From an uncultured Spartobacteria bacterium (GTDB taxonomy: Bacteria; Verrucomicrobiota; Verrucomicrobiia; Chthoniobacterales; Terrimicrobiaceae): a stretch of 64,000 bases of DNA. Position 1 is the first letter of the stretch, and each line of letters begins with the position of its first letter. Location: assembly GCA_937960895.1 (NCBI GenBank), contig CALCJD010000001.1, positions 23,345-87,344 of the forward strand. The letters are read 5' to 3'. Shown piece by piece: positions 1 to 8,914 of this stretch. The position numbers and the translations under genes were made by a program. The notes under the pieces were generated by a model. The model worked only from the letters and a program-made list of their open reading frames with translations, was not told the origin of the DNA and did no database searches.

Positions 1-58
1 AATAAAGATTCGGCCAGGGACGGTAGCGTTCGGCGGTGGCGCGCAAGGCGGATTTCAT
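1..58 (-). CDS. Partial CDS, N-terminus only, runs off the window
   Basis: An ATG on the minus strand at base 58 overlaps the stop of the upstream flippase-like gene in an ATGA arrangement, so a translationally coupled next gene starts here. Only 19 codons are visible, beginning MKSALRATAERYRPWPN. I do not recognise the family from so little sequence. The coupling suggests it works with the membrane protein upstream. Confidence 0.5.
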   Translation of the reverse strand, partial: MKSALRATAERYRPWPNLY

Positions 59-1011
59 GATCGGACAACCTGACGATACGACGGCAGCAAGGCCAGACCG
101 AAGAGTCCCCAGAGCAGGGACAGCACGGCGCCTCCCAGGGAAACGGAAACGGCCTGCGCCATGGGCACGCCGGCAAGGTCGCCGAGCAGAATGCCGAAGA
201 GTTTGTCGCGCACGCCAAACCCGCCCAGGCTCACCGGCAGCGCGGAAATGATGTCCACCGCCGGCATGAAGGCGAAAAAGTCCGGCACGGGCAGGTTCAC
301 GCCGAAGGCGCGGGCGCTGCAATAAAAGGTCGCGAAATACGCCAGCAGGATGACCAAGGAGAGCGCCGAGGCCACCAGGGTCGCGCGCCAGGCGGAGACG
401 AACCGGATGTAGGTGTCGGTGAATTCCAGGATCATCCGGCGTCCCGGCAGACGCTGCGGCAGCCGGCCGGTGAGGCCCCGCGCGCTGATCACAAACGAGA
501 AGGCCATCAAAAGAATGACCACCGCCAGATAGCCGAAGACAAACCTGATCACGCCCGCCACCACCGGGCTGGACATCAGCCAGTCCAGGCGCCAGAGCAT
601 GAAGGTGAGGGAACAGAGCACGAGCGCACCCAGGCCGCTCATGCGGTCCATGAGGACCGAAAGCAGGGCGGACGTCTTGTTGTGTCCCCGGGCCGCCAGC
701 CAGACGACCTTCACGGCGTCGCCCCCCACCGCGCCGACGAGGAAGCTGTTGAAAAACAGGCCCACGAACGACAGCCTCACAATCTCCCAGACCGGCAGGG
801 AAATCCGCAGGACCTTCAGAAAGACCGCCCACCGCACCACGCCGAGAAGATTGCCCAGACCGGCCACGGCAAAGCCCGCCGCCAGCCAGGCGGGATCGGC
901 CGACGTGACCACCTGCCAGACCTGGGTGCGAAATTCCGGCCGCCAGAAAATCCAGGCGAGCAGGATCACGCTCACCAGCGCTTGCAGCAGAAGGGACAGC
1001 CTTTTTTTCAT
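55..1011 (-). CDS. Lysylphosphatidylglycerol synthase/flippase-like membrane protein (UPF0104 type)
   Basis: The 318-residue protein is nearly all hydrophobic and has about eight membrane spans, beginning LSLLLQALVSVILLAWIFW. It carries the family's features: an early RWAVFL segment, GLFFNSFLVGAVGGDAVK in the middle, and SLGGFGVRD near the C-terminus. These belong to the integral-membrane family of the MprF flippase domain and YbhN/AglD-type proteins, associated with moving or modifying lipid-linked substrates. The lipid substrate cannot be read from sequence. I chose the ATG at 1011 because the membrane span starts right after it and upstream residues look non-coding. It shares an ATGA overlap with the next gene, so the two are probably co-transcribed. 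Confidence 0.75.
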   Translation of the reverse strand: MKKRLSLLLQALVSVILLAWIFWRPEFRTQVWQVVTSADPAWLAAGFAVAGLGNLLGVVRWAVFLKVLRISLPVWEIVRLSFVGLFFNSFLVGAVGGDAVKVVWLAARGHNKTSALLSVLMDRMSGLGALVLCSLTFMLWRLDWLMSSPVVAGVIRFVFGYLAVVILLMAFSFVISARGLTGRLPQRLPGRRMILEFTDTYIRFVSAWRATLVASALSLVILLAYFATFYCSARAFGVNLPVPDFFAFMPAVDIISALPVSLGGFGVRDKLFGILLGDLAGVPMAQAVSVSLGGAVLSLLWGLFGLALLPSYRQVVRS

Positions 1012-1118
1012 GCGGGCGGCCCTGTGCATACCGAAAGCGGACCGGCTTGGGTATGAAGAAAATGCCGGAGCGGGCCGGCCCGCCGACACTTTGACCGCCC
1101 TTCCGATTCCCGACAAAA

Positions 1119-1153
1119 CGCGGGGCGGCGGTGCTCAGGCGGCCCGCCCCGCG
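1119..1153 (-). terminator. Intrinsic terminator downstream of the LTxxQ protein gene
   Basis: A 10-bp GC-rich stem (1119-1128 with 1144-1153, 15-base loop) is followed on the minus strand by TTTTG. It lies just after the stop of the gene ending at 1170, which separates that gene from the flippase gene. Confidence 0.6.
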
Positions 1154-1169
1154 GGAAAGCGGACGCGTT

Positions 1170-1577
1170 CTACCGTCCGCCGTCCCGGCCCGGACGTTGT
1201 TTTTTCAGTTCCTCCCACTTGGCCTTCTGCTCGGGGGTGAGCACGGCGGACATTTGGGCGTCCGCCTCGGCGCGGGCCGCCTTCAGCTTTTCCTTCCTCT
1301 GCTCGTCCGACAGCGAGGAATCCTCCCGGACGCCTTTGGCCGCCTCGCGCTGGGCGGCAAAAATTTCCTGCACCTTTTTGGCCTGCTCGTCCGTGAGGCC
1401 GAGTTCGCTCTTCATTTTTTCGAGGCGCTCCTTCGCACGCGCGGCGCGATCGCCCTTGGCGGGCTCGGTCTGCACGGCCGGACCGGCCGCCGGCGTGGCG
1501 GTCGGGGGTTCGGCGGAAAGGGTCGGGGAAAGCACGGCGGTCAGACCGGCCACGGCGGAGAGAATCATTCGGTTCAT
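1170..1577 (-). CDS. Secreted LTxxQ-motif (Spy/CpxP-like) protein
   Basis: The 135-residue protein has an N-terminal signal peptide (MNRMILSAVAGLTAVLS...) and a proline/alanine-rich linker. A charged helical region follows with two LTxxQ motifs, LGLTDEQAKK and VLTPEQKAKW. That pair is the hallmark of the Spy/CpxP periplasmic family, which in enterobacteria are envelope-stress chaperones or sensors. The function here is only inferred. The start at 1577 begins the signal peptide and has GGAGG about 11 bases upstream, although an in-frame start 27 bases earlier exists. It lies 44 bases after pyruvate carboxylase on the same strand, with no obvious functional link. Confidence 0.75.
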   Translation of the reverse strand: MNRMILSAVAGLTAVLSPTLSAEPPTATPAAGPAVQTEPAKGDRAARAKERLEKMKSELGLTDEQAKKVQEIFAAQREAAKGVREDSSLSDEQRKEKLKAARAEADAQMSAVLTPEQKAKWEELKKQRPGRDGGR

Positions 1578-1621
1578 CAGGGATGAAACCTCCGCCGTCC
1601 CCAAAAGTTGCGCAAGGGCCC

Positions 1622-4600
1622 CTATTCCTTTCTCAGGCGCAGGACGAGGTCCTTGCTTTCCACGGTTTCACCCACCTTCACAAAGATCTCCGACACGATG
1701 CCCTCCGAGGGGGCGGTCAGCGTGGTGAGCATCTTCATGGCTTCAAGGGTGAGGAGCTTGTCGCCCTTCTTCACCTTGCTGCCGACGGACACCGCCAGAC
1801 TCGTCACCATGCCGGGAATCGGCGCGGCGATCTGCAGCGGATCGGCCGGGTCGGCCTTCACCCGCGGCGCGGTCTTGGGTTTGATCGTCTTGTCCGTGAC
1901 GCTGGTGTGGCGTGGCAGACCGTTGAGCTCAAAGGCCACGGTGCGGCGCGCGTCGGCGTCGGGCTCGGTGACGTTGACCAGGCTGATGAAGAGCGTCTTG
2001 CCCTTCTCAAGTTCGACGGACAGTTCCTGCTGCGGCGCCATGCCGTAGAAAAACGCCGGCGTCGGCAGCACGGAGACGTCGCCGTAATCGCGCTCGAACT
2101 TGGCGTAATCGAGGAAGACCTGGGGATACATCAGGTAGCTGTAGACGTCGTCGTCGGTGGGCTCGCGCTTGAGTTTGGCGCGCAGTTCCTCGCGAACGGC
2201 CTCGAATTTCACCGGCTTGGCATGGGCGCCCGGACGGCCGGTCAGCGGCTTGCGTCTGCCGAGGACGACCTTCTGCAGCGCCTTGGGCCAGCCGCCCACC
2301 GGCTGTCCCAGTCCGCCGGCCAGCATGTCGATGACCGATTCCGGGAACGGCGTGCCGGGCGGCAGGTTGACCACATCGGCCGGCTTGATGCCGCGCGTGA
2401 TGAGGAACATGGTCATGTCCCCGACCACCTTGCTGCTCGGTGTGACCTTCACGATGTCGCCGAACAATTCGTTCACCTCGGCGTAGCAGCGCGCGATCTC
2501 CGGCCAGCGGTGGGCGATGTCCATGCTGGCGGCCTGTTCCTTGAGGTTGGTGAACTGTCCACCCGGCATCTCGTGCAGGTAAACCTCGGCGGAACCCGTC
2601 CTCGGCGCGGTGTCGAAGGGACGGTAATACTCGCGCACCGTTTCCCAGTAGTCGGAGTATTCGTTGAGCGTCTCCAGATCGAGTCCGGACTCCCGCTTGG
2701 TGTGTTCCAGGGCGGCGACGAGGGAATTGAGGTTCGGCTGGCTGGTCGAACCGGAAAACGACGCGATGGCTGCGTCCACCACATCCACGCCGGCCTCGGA
2801 CGCCGACAGGATGGACGCCGCGTTGATGCCGCTGGTGTCGTGGGTGTGGAAATGGATCGGAATGCCGATCTCCTCCTTGAGCGCCTTGACCAGAGCCCGC
2901 GCGGCATACGGACGGCAGAGGCCGGCCATGTCCTTGATGGCCAGCATGTGCGCCCCCATCTTTTGGAGCTCCTTGGCGAGATTGACGTAATACTTCAGCG
3001 AATATTTGGTCCGCTTGGGATCGAGAATGTCCCCCGTGTAGCAAATGGCCGCCTCGCAGACGGCGTGCGTGCCCTGGACGGCCTCCATGGCCACCTTGAG
3101 ATTCGGCGTGTAGTTGAGCGAATCGAAGATGCGGAAGATGTCCATGCCCGCCTCGGCGGCGTGTTTCACGAAGCCGCGCACGACATTGTCCGGGTAGTTC
3201 GAATACCCCACCGCATTGCTGCCGCGGAAGAGCATCTGGAAGCAGATGTTCGGAATGCGCTCGCGCAGCTGGCGCAGACGCTGCCAGGGATCCTCGCGGA
3301 GGAAACGCATGGCGGTGTCGAAGGTGGCGCCGCCCCACATCTCCAGACTGAAGAGCTGCGGCATCCGGCGCGCCACACCATTGGCCACGGCCAGCATGTC
3401 GTAGGTGCGCATGCGGGTGGCCATCAGGGACTGGTGGGCGTCCCGGAAGGTCGTGTCGGTGAAAAGGAGCCGCTTTTCGTTAAGCACCCACTGGGCAAAC
3501 TTGGCGGGGCCGAGTTCCAGCAGCTTCTGGCGCGTGCCGGGAGGCGGCGGCGTTTTTTCATCGCAGGGCGGCACGACCGCCTCGGTGAAGGGTTTGGAGG
3601 GCTTGAATCCCTTGGCGTGGGGATTGCCGTTGACGATGACGTCGCCGAGGAAGGCCAGCAACTTGGTGGCGCGGTCCTTGCGCGGACGGAACTTGAACAG
3701 CTCCGGCGTCGTGTCAATGAGTTGGGTGGTCGCCTGGCCGGAACGGAAGGTCTCGTTGGCGATGACGTTTTCCAGGAACGGAATGTTCGTCTTCACGCCG
3801 CGGATGCGGAACTCGCGCAACGCCCGGCTCATGCGCTGCAGGGCGGTCGGAAAATCCTTTCCGGAGGCGGTGATCTTCACCAGCATCGAATCGTAAAACG
3901 GCGTGATCACGCTGCCGGCATTGCCCATGCCGCCGTCGAGCCGGATGCCAAAGCCGGCCGCGGAGCGATAGGTGAGGATTTCGCCGTAGTCGGGGATGAA
4001 GTTGTTGGCCGGATCCTCCGTGGTGACGCGGCATTGCACGGCGTTGCCATTGCAGGGAATCGACCCCTGGGGCGGCATGCCGACCTCCGCACTGTGCAGC
4101 GAATAGCCCTGCGCGATAAGGATCTGCGAGCGGACGATGTCGATGTTGGTGACAACCTCGGTGACGGTGTGCTCGACCTGGATGCGCGGGTTCATTTCGA
4201 TGAAGAACCACTCCTGCGAATCCATGTCGTAGAGGAACTCGATGGTGCCGGCGTTGTCGTATTTTGTTCCCGCCGCCAGCCGGACGGCCGCGTCCAGCAG
4301 TTCGGCGCGGACCCTCGGATCCAGGCCCACGGAAGGCGCGATTTCGATGACCTTCTGGTGACGGCGCTGCACCGAGCAGTCGCGTTCGTAGAGGTGCACC
4401 ACATTGCCGTGGCGGTCACCGAGGATCTGCACCTCGAGGTGCTTGGCCCGGCCGATGAATTTTTCCAGAAAGACCGCCGGATTCCCAAAGGCGCGCGCCG
4501 CCTCGTTCTGGGCGTCGTCGAGCAGACGTTCAAGATCGGCCTCCTTGTGCACGACACGCATGCCGCGTCCGCCGCCACCGAAGGCCGCCTTGATGATGAG

Positions 4601-5095
4601 CGGAAAGCCGATTTCCCGCGCCAGCCTGAGCGCACGGGCGCGGTCCTTCACCGGCTCGTCCGTGCCGGGCAGGGTGGGCACCCCCAACCGCTTGGCCTCG
4701 GCGCGGGCCGCGACCTTGTCCCCCATGAGTTCGAGGAGCTCGGGACGCGGACCGATGAAAAGGATGCCCTCGCGGGCACAGGCCCGCGCAAAATCGGCGT
4801 TCTCGGAAAGGAATCCATAGCCGGGATGGATGGCATCCACGCCATGTTCCTTCGCGATCGACACGACGGCCTCGATGTCGAGATAGGCGCCCACCGGCCC
4901 CTTGTCCTCGGGCAGCATGTAAGCCTCGTCAGCCTTGAAACGGTGGATGCTGAACCGGTCCTCCCGGGCAAAAACGGCGACCGTTCGCAGGTCGAGTTCC
5001 GTGGCCGAACGGAAGACCCGGATGGCGATTTCACTACGGTTGGCGGCCATCAACTTGTGGATGGGCCGAATCTGGGACGATGGAGATGACTTCAC
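1622..5095 (-). CDS. pyc: Pyruvate carboxylase
   Basis: This 1157-residue, single-chain biotin enzyme carboxylates pyruvate to oxaloacetate to refill the TCA cycle. Domains run biotin carboxylase (about 1-480, starting IHKLMAANRSEIAIRVFR, with the glycine-rich KAAFGGGGRGM ATP loop), carboxyltransferase (about 530-1000, with FRDAHQSLMATR) and biotinyl carrier (last 75 residues, LEAMKM with biotinyl lysine near 1121). The length is normal for the family. Most homologues start just before the IxKLxxANR block. I chose the GTG at 5095 because a promoter (TTGCCA, 17-base spacer, TACAAC) ends 12 bases before it. The open frame extends upstream to 5242, but that part looks like non-coding sequence. 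No Shine-Dalgarno site is seen. Confidence 0.95.
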   Translation of the reverse strand: MKSSPSSQIRPIHKLMAANRSEIAIRVFRSATELDLRTVAVFAREDRFSIHRFKADEAYMLPEDKGPVGAYLDIEAVVSIAKEHGVDAIHPGYGFLSENADFARACAREGILFIGPRPELLELMGDKVAARAEAKRLGVPTLPGTDEPVKDRARALRLAREIGFPLIIKAAFGGGGRGMRVVHKEADLERLLDDAQNEAARAFGNPAVFLEKFIGRAKHLEVQILGDRHGNVVHLYERDCSVQRRHQKVIEIAPSVGLDPRVRAELLDAAVRLAAGTKYDNAGTIEFLYDMDSQEWFFIEMNPRIQVEHTVTEVVTNIDIVRSQILIAQGYSLHSAEVGMPPQGSIPCNGNAVQCRVTTEDPANNFIPDYGEILTYRSAAGFGIRLDGGMGNAGSVITPFYDSMLVKITASGKDFPTALQRMSRALREFRIRGVKTNIPFLENVIANETFRSGQATTQLIDTTPELFKFRPRKDRATKLLAFLGDVIVNGNPHAKGFKPSKPFTEAVVPPCDEKTPPPPGTRQKLLELGPAKFAQWVLNEKRLLFTDTTFRDAHQSLMATRMRTYDMLAVANGVARRMPQLFSLEMWGGATFDTAMRFLREDPWQRLRQLRERIPNICFQMLFRGSNAVGYSNYPDNVVRGFVKHAAEAGMDIFRIFDSLNYTPNLKVAMEAVQGTHAVCEAAICYTGDILDPKRTKYSLKYYVNLAKELQKMGAHMLAIKDMAGLCRPYAARALVKALKEEIGIPIHFHTHDTSGINAASILSASEAGVDVVDAAIASFSGSTSQPNLNSLVAALEHTKRESGLDLETLNEYSDYWETVREYYRPFDTAPRTGSAEVYLHEMPGGQFTNLKEQAASMDIAHRWPEIARCYAEVNELFGDIVKVTPSSKVVGDMTMFLITRGIKPADVVNLPPGTPFPESVIDMLAGGLGQPVGGWPKALQKVVLGRRKPLTGRPGAHAKPVKFEAVREELRAKLKREPTDDDVYSYLMYPQVFLDYAKFERDYGDVSVLPTPAFFYGMAPQQELSVELEKGKTLFISLVNVTEPDADARRTVAFELNGLPRHTSVTDKTIKPKTAPRVKADPADPLQIAAPIPGMVTSLAVSVGSKVKKGDKLLTLEAMKMLTTLTAPSEGIVSEIFVKVGETVESKDLVLRLRKE

Positions 5096-5107
5096 GGGAG
5101 AGGTTTC

Positions 5108-5136
5108 GTTGTATGCCGAAGGGAAAAATCTGGCAA
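5108..5136 (-). promoter_or_regulatory. Sigma70-like promoter of pyruvate carboxylase
   Basis: On the minus strand, TTGCCA (5136-5131) and TACAAC (5113-5108) are separated by 17 bases. The -10 ends 12 bases before the proposed GTG start, so the leader would be only about 5 bases. Confidence 0.5.
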
Positions 5137-5496
5137 TGGCGAGATGCGCCTTCCCGCCCGACGAAAATCCGTTTTCCTTCCCGGACGGCGGAACCCTCGC
5201 GCTTTCCTCACCACCGTTCCCGGCAACCCATACCGCCCCCACGCAACCGCAGCCCGATACGGAGTCCGGCCCGACTCGCAGGAAGCGGCACCTTGTTGAC
5301 GACCACCCTCAAACTCCCCTCCCCACGGACACTCTCCGTCACGCGTCAGAAAAACCCCCGTTTTCCGTCGATCCCGGCGGCCTGCTCATCTGCGCGGGAC
5401 CGGCGATATTCCCCCCGCCGGCCCATGTGCTCCGGTCGCCCTTTTAGGAAAATTTTGAAATCGAATCGGATGGGAATCCCGGGACGGAGACGGCAA
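5137..5496. other. Intergenic stretch with no recognisable gene
   Basis: About 360 bases lie between the pyruvate carboxylase promoter and the terminator of the next gene. Open frames here are short or are upstream extensions of neighbours, and none shows protein-like composition. I see no RNA gene. Confidence 0.5.
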
Positions 5497-5524
5497 AAGA
5501 CCCGACCGTTTCCGGTCGGGTCTT
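5497..5524 (-). terminator. Intrinsic terminator of the PEP-CTERM gene
   Basis: A perfect 12-bp stem, AAGACCCGACCG with a 4-base loop and its complement, is followed on the minus strand by TTTTG. It begins 26 bases after the stop of the PEP-CTERM gene ending at 5551. Confidence 0.8.
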
Positions 5525-5550
5525 CGCAAAGGCGGCTTCGGGCGGGCGAC

Positions 5551-7035
5551 TCAGCCCAACCGCCGACGGAAGAAGAGCACCGAGGCGAGACCCAGGCCGA
5601 ACAGCATCGTGGTGGCCGGCTCCGGAACCACCGTCAGCACCAGGTCGTTGCCGTCACCCCCCGAGTAGCTGACCTGGAAAAGCGTGTCGCCGACGGAAAT
5701 GGTGGACCCATCCGCAAGGTTGGAAAACGTTCCCACAATGGCACCCCCGGAGGTGTTGTTGATCACCACAAATTCCGTTCCCTCGGCCAAAATTCCCCCC
5801 GGAGTGAGGTCGATGATGGAGATGGAAGCTCCACTGATGGTTATCCCATTGGCCGCCACCTGATCCGCCAGGGCAAGGGTGGAATTGTATTCAAAGACGA
5901 ACGTGGCATCCGCATTCAGGCTGAGCGAATTGCCGATCGTAAAGGTTCCAATGAGGCCGGCTCCATCGCCCGCCGACAGGAAGGCGTCCCCGGCGCCCGC
6001 GCCGTCGCCGATCACCACCGTTCCCGCCACCGATCCGGTACCGCCCAAAGTGCCGGCATTCACGGTCACCGCCGTGTTGCCCAGCGAACCGGTGCCCCCC
6101 TGTCCGACCAGCAGGGTCCCGGCGTTGATGGTGGTGGCCCCGGTGTAGGTATTGGCCCCGGTGAGAACCTGTGTGCCGTTGTTGTTCTTCTCGACACTCA
6201 ACATATTGCCGATGGTGCCGCCGTCCCGGATGACGCCAGCAAAAACGCTGACCCCGGCGGCATTGTTCAGGCGCAGCAGACCGGTGGTGGGATTTCCCGC
6301 TGTCAGGTCATTGGCTTGAATCACCGCACCGGATCCGGCGGAGGACAAAGACCCCACCTGCAGAATCGTCGATTGGCCGGCCCCCGTTCCCGCCCGATTG
6401 CGTAGATTCACGGTGGAGGCGCCCTCCATGTGCAGGTTGCCCGTAATCGTCGCCGTGCCGGTGGTTGCATTCCGCCCGACGGCAAATCCCATGGTGGCGC
6501 CGTCCGCAAGGGTTGCGGAACCGATGGTCACCGCCCTGAGTGCGGCGGAAAATGACGTGGAACCGACGGCAAGACTGCCAAAGTTGAGGATCCCCTCCTG
6601 AAGGTCGACATGGCCGACATGGACGGTCATTTCATTTGTTCCGCTGCCGTCGTTTCGACCCATGATGGAATAGGCACTTCCCCCTGTTTTTGAAATCGTC
6701 CCCGAGACCGTGAAGATGGGGGCAAAATTTCCGGAAATTCTTGTCGTCCGTTGTCCGGAGCTCACACTCATGAACACATTGGCGACAGGAACCTCGCCGG
6801 TGATGTTGATTGCCATGTCTCCCGCTCCGCCGGCATCGTTCCAGATGATATTGTCCGACGCATCGGGAGGACCCGACGGATTCCACGCAGTGGGGGTGGT
6901 ATAGCTGGTGGCGCCCCCGGCAATCCAAGTATAATCAAAGGCCATCGTCGACGGCATCCCCAGGCCCAATGCGCCGCACACCGCACCGGCGGCCAGGATC
7001 TTCCAAAGTCGAAAAACGGGCACCTTCGTTTTCAT
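5551..7035 (-). CDS. PEP-CTERM protein with autotransporter-associated beta-strand repeats
   Basis: The 494-residue protein is exported. It has a long N-terminal signal sequence ending near residue 32, a Gly/Thr/Asn-rich repetitive beta-helix body, and a PATR-type repeat (GANTYTGATTINAGTL) around residues 295-315. The C-terminus ends VPEPATTMLFGLGLASVLFF then RRRLG, the PEP-CTERM sorting signal processed by an exosortase. Such proteins are expected on the cell surface or in exopolysaccharide. The ligand is unknown. No exosortase is in this window. The start ATG has no Shine-Dalgarno; the bases before it read CTCC-rich instead. The gene has its own strong terminator. Confidence 0.85.
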   Translation of the reverse strand: MKTKVPVFRLWKILAAGAVCGALGLGMPSTMAFDYTWIAGGATSYTTPTAWNPSGPPDASDNIIWNDAGGAGDMAINITGEVPVANVFMSVSSGQRTTRISGNFAPIFTVSGTISKTGGSAYSIMGRNDGSGTNEMTVHVGHVDLQEGILNFGSLAVGSTSFSAALRAVTIGSATLADGATMGFAVGRNATTGTATITGNLHMEGASTVNLRNRAGTGAGQSTILQVGSLSSAGSGAVIQANDLTAGNPTTGLLRLNNAAGVSVFAGVIRDGGTIGNMLSVEKNNNGTQVLTGANTYTGATTINAGTLLVGQGGTGSLGNTAVTVNAGTLGGTGSVAGTVVIGDGAGAGDAFLSAGDGAGLIGTFTIGNSLSLNADATFVFEYNSTLALADQVAANGITISGASISIIDLTPGGILAEGTEFVVINNTSGGAIVGTFSNLADGSTISVGDTLFQVSYSGGDGNDLVLTVVPEPATTMLFGLGLASVLFFRRRLG

Positions 7036-7094
7036 GGGAGGAACAGGAGCTTTCCAAGCAGGTCATTGCAGATTTTTGCATTTGTAAACAAAAA

Positions 7095-7103
7095 GCTATA
7101 TCT
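7095..7103. promoter_or_regulatory. AT-rich GATATAGC-type element
   Basis: This is one copy of a short motif (AGATATAGC read on the minus strand) that recurs in intergenic regions between 7 and 19.3 kb. It lies 60 bases upstream of the PEP-CTERM start. No good -35 was found for this copy. Confidence 0.3.
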
Positions 7104-7170
7104 CCCCCTTCCGAGTGGGAACCGGAAATTTTTTGCCACGTGGGGCAAAAATCCCTAGAAAAGGGATGCG

Positions 7171-7668
7171 ATGATCCTGCTGGAAAAGCCGGAAACGATC
7201 GAAGCGATCTTTGGGAAGTCTGCCCCGCATCGGATGGTGCTTGGGTTCAACCGGATTGAGCAGGCGCGGCAGTATCCGCTGGGAGCCTCCACACTGGTTG
7301 TGGGATACATCAACGGCATTGCCCGTTATCTGGCGGTTTTGAAGAAGGACGGACCCAAAACACCCTTTACGGTGGTCGAGCTTGAGGGTGTTCTGAATCT
7401 CGTGGCCCCTTCGAGTCTCTGGAAGGAAACCACCGCCCCCAAGGAACCCGTCGCCGTCCGGCCGGCCAATCCGCGTCGCCGCACGACCAAACCTTCGCAG
7501 CCCACCCGGTATTTCAAATACGTGGACAAGGACGCGAAGTCGAATGCCGTCAATTTCGAGGTTCTCGCCTGGCTTCCGGGTGAAGACGCCTATGCCTTCT
7601 GTTACATCCCTTCCGGAACCCCTCCGTTGTTCGTCACCGAACATCAGGTGCACAACGCCTTGGGATAG
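7171..7668 (+). CDS. Conserved-looking hypothetical protein
   Basis: This is a 165-residue soluble protein that I do not recognise. It starts MILLEKPETIEAIFGKSAPH, has no signal peptide or membrane span, and carries a basic central linker (RPANPRRRTTKPSQPTRYF) between two compositionally normal halves. Codon use looks like that of real genes nearby. It stands alone on the plus strand, divergent from the PEP-CTERM gene and convergent with rpmA. The start is the first ATG of the frame, with only weak purines (AAAAGGG) upstream. Confidence 0.55.
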   Translation: MILLEKPETIEAIFGKSAPHRMVLGFNRIEQARQYPLGASTLVVGYINGIARYLAVLKKDGPKTPFTVVELEGVLNLVAPSSLWKETTAPKEPVAVRPANPRRRTTKPSQPTRYFKYVDKDAKSNAVNFEVLAWLPGEDAYAFCYIPSGTPPLFVTEHQVHNALG

Positions 7669-7873
7669 CGCCGCATCGCGCGTCTTTCTTCAGGCCCCGG
7701 ATCCGAAACGTCAAAAAACGCCCCATGGCCCCCGGGGAGCCTGAACACGCGATGCCCCCATTTTCCGCCCCCTCCTGTCGTGTTCCCCGACCTTCGGCCG
7801 ATGGGCCTCAGCCGCACCGCCAATGAGGCAAGAAGCAAACGGCCTTCCCAAGCCGCCTTTTCGCCCCAAAAAA

Positions 7874-7903
7874 AAGAGGCTTCCGGTCACCCGGAAGCCT
7901 CTT
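7874..7903 (-). terminator. Intrinsic terminator of rplU-rpmA
   Basis: A perfect 13-bp stem (7874-7886 with 7891-7903, 4-base loop) is followed on the minus strand by a run of eight or more T. It lies 20 bases after the rpmA stop. Confidence 0.9.
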
Positions 7904-7923
7904 GAAGAGCGGAATGGACGCCC

Positions 7924-8181
7924 TTAGTTCGCGGCGGCGAGCGGCTCGACGTTGACCCGGCGGCCGGCCCGGTCGAACTTCACGTGTCCGTCCACGAGGG
8001 CGAAAATGGTGTAGTCGCGGCCCAAGCCCACGTTGCGGCCGGGCTGGAACTTCGTGCCACGCTGACGAACGATGATATTGCCGGCGACGACGGACTGTCC
8101 GCCGAATTTTTTCACGCCGAGGCGTTTGCTGATGCTGTCGCGTCCGTTCTTGACGCTGCCCTGTCCTTTTTTATGCGCCAT
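7924..8181 (-). CDS. rpmA: Large ribosomal subunit protein bL27
   Basis: The 85-residue protein begins MAHKKGQGSVKNGRDSISKR and continues LGVKKFGGQ with VVAGNIIVRQRGTKF, the conserved bL27 sequence. bL27 sits near the peptidyl transferase centre of the 50S subunit. The mature-type N-terminus MAHKKG shows no cleavable Firmicutes-style extension. It is the second gene of rplU-rpmA, 9 bases after rplU, and is followed by a strong terminator. The C-terminus EPLAAAN is slightly longer than the shortest family members. Confidence 0.97.
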   Translation of the reverse strand: MAHKKGQGSVKNGRDSISKRLGVKKFGGQSVVAGNIIVRQRGTKFQPGRNVGLGRDYTIFALVDGHVKFDRAGRRVNVEPLAAAN

Positions 8182-8190
8182 AAGCCAGAA

Positions 8191-8505
8191 TTAAGCGGTG
8201 ATGGATTTGATTTTGAGCCGGGTGATCTGGCGGCGATGGCCGACCGTGCGATGATACCCTTTGCGGCGTTTGAATTTGAAAGCGACGACCTTTTCGGCCT
8301 TGTCCTGCGCGAGCACTTCCGCGGTCACCGAAGCGCCCTGAACAAGCGGAGCGCCGATGGAAAGGTTCTCGCCGTTGGAAACCAGAAGAACGTCCTCAAT
8401 TTTTGTCTCGGCGCCAGCCTCGACGTCGAGCTTCTCGACTTCGATGACGTCACCTTCCGCGACGCGGTATTGTTTTCCGCCTGTTTGAATTACTGCGTAT
8501 GCCAT
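8191..8505 (-). CDS. rplU: Large ribosomal subunit protein bL21
   Basis: The 104-residue bL21 binds 23S rRNA in the 50S subunit. It starts MAYAVIQTGGKQYRV, the family signature, and ends with the basic region KFKRRKGYHRTVGHRRQ. The ATG at 8505 has a strong Shine-Dalgarno GAGGAGG eight bases upstream (plus-strand 8514-8520), and the open frame upstream of it runs back towards tRNA-Leu and is not coding. The pairing rplU-rpmA is the common bacterial order. Confidence 0.97.
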   Translation of the reverse strand: MAYAVIQTGGKQYRVAEGDVIEVEKLDVEAGAETKIEDVLLVSNGENLSIGAPLVQGASVTAEVLAQDKAEKVVAFKFKRRKGYHRTVGHRRQITRLKIKSITA

Positions 8506-8623
8506 GAAATTTTCCTCCTCAGTGGGAACCGCAAAGAATGCCACAGAGATTTTTTCCAGCAAGGGAAAATTTTTCCCTTGCGCGAATCCACACTTCTGGC
8601 AAAGGTAAAAAGCTCTTCCCTGT

Positions 8624-8707
8624 GCTCGGGTGGTGAAATGGCAGACACGTACGTTTGAGGGGCGTATGCCGCAAGGCATGAGGGTTCAAGTCCCTCCCCG
8701 AGCACCA
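8624..8707 (+). tRNA. tRNA-Leu (anticodon GAG)
   Basis: The acceptor stem GCTCGGG (8624-8630) pairs with CCCGAGC (8697-8703), followed by A and an encoded CCA. The anticodon stem TACGT/GCGTA encloses loop TTGAGGG, giving anticodon GAG at 8657-8659, which reads CUC and CUU. A long variable arm (TGCC GCAA GGCA, 8667-8678) and a T arm with GGTTCAAGTCC confirm a class II leucine tRNA. Confidence 0.95.
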
Positions 8708-8914
8708 TCCCCCCTTCCGCGGCGCGCAGGGGGAGTGATTCGCCCCGGCCGGGGCGCTCTGTGAGGGTGAAGGGGATTGCTTTGAGCGCGGACCGGAAGT
8801 TCCGGGCTGCATTTTCCCGCAAGAGAAGCCCGGTTCCGAGGGGTCCCCAAACAGCCTGGAACGCGCGGTTTTTGCGTTCAGTTGCGGCGGAATCCGCCGG
8901 AGGGCGGGAGCCGA

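Noticed and set aside
1583..5089. Very long plus-strand open frame (1168 codons) opposite pyruvate carboxylase
   Set aside because: It is the mirror of pyc produced by GC-rich codon third positions; its translation is His/Arg/Gly-rich with no domain.
8741..8756. Perfect 16-base palindrome CGCCCCGGCCGGGGCG after tRNA-Leu
   Set aside because: It could be a tRNA terminator stem, but it has no loop room and no T run, so no function is claimed. The rest of 8708-8914 shows no gene.
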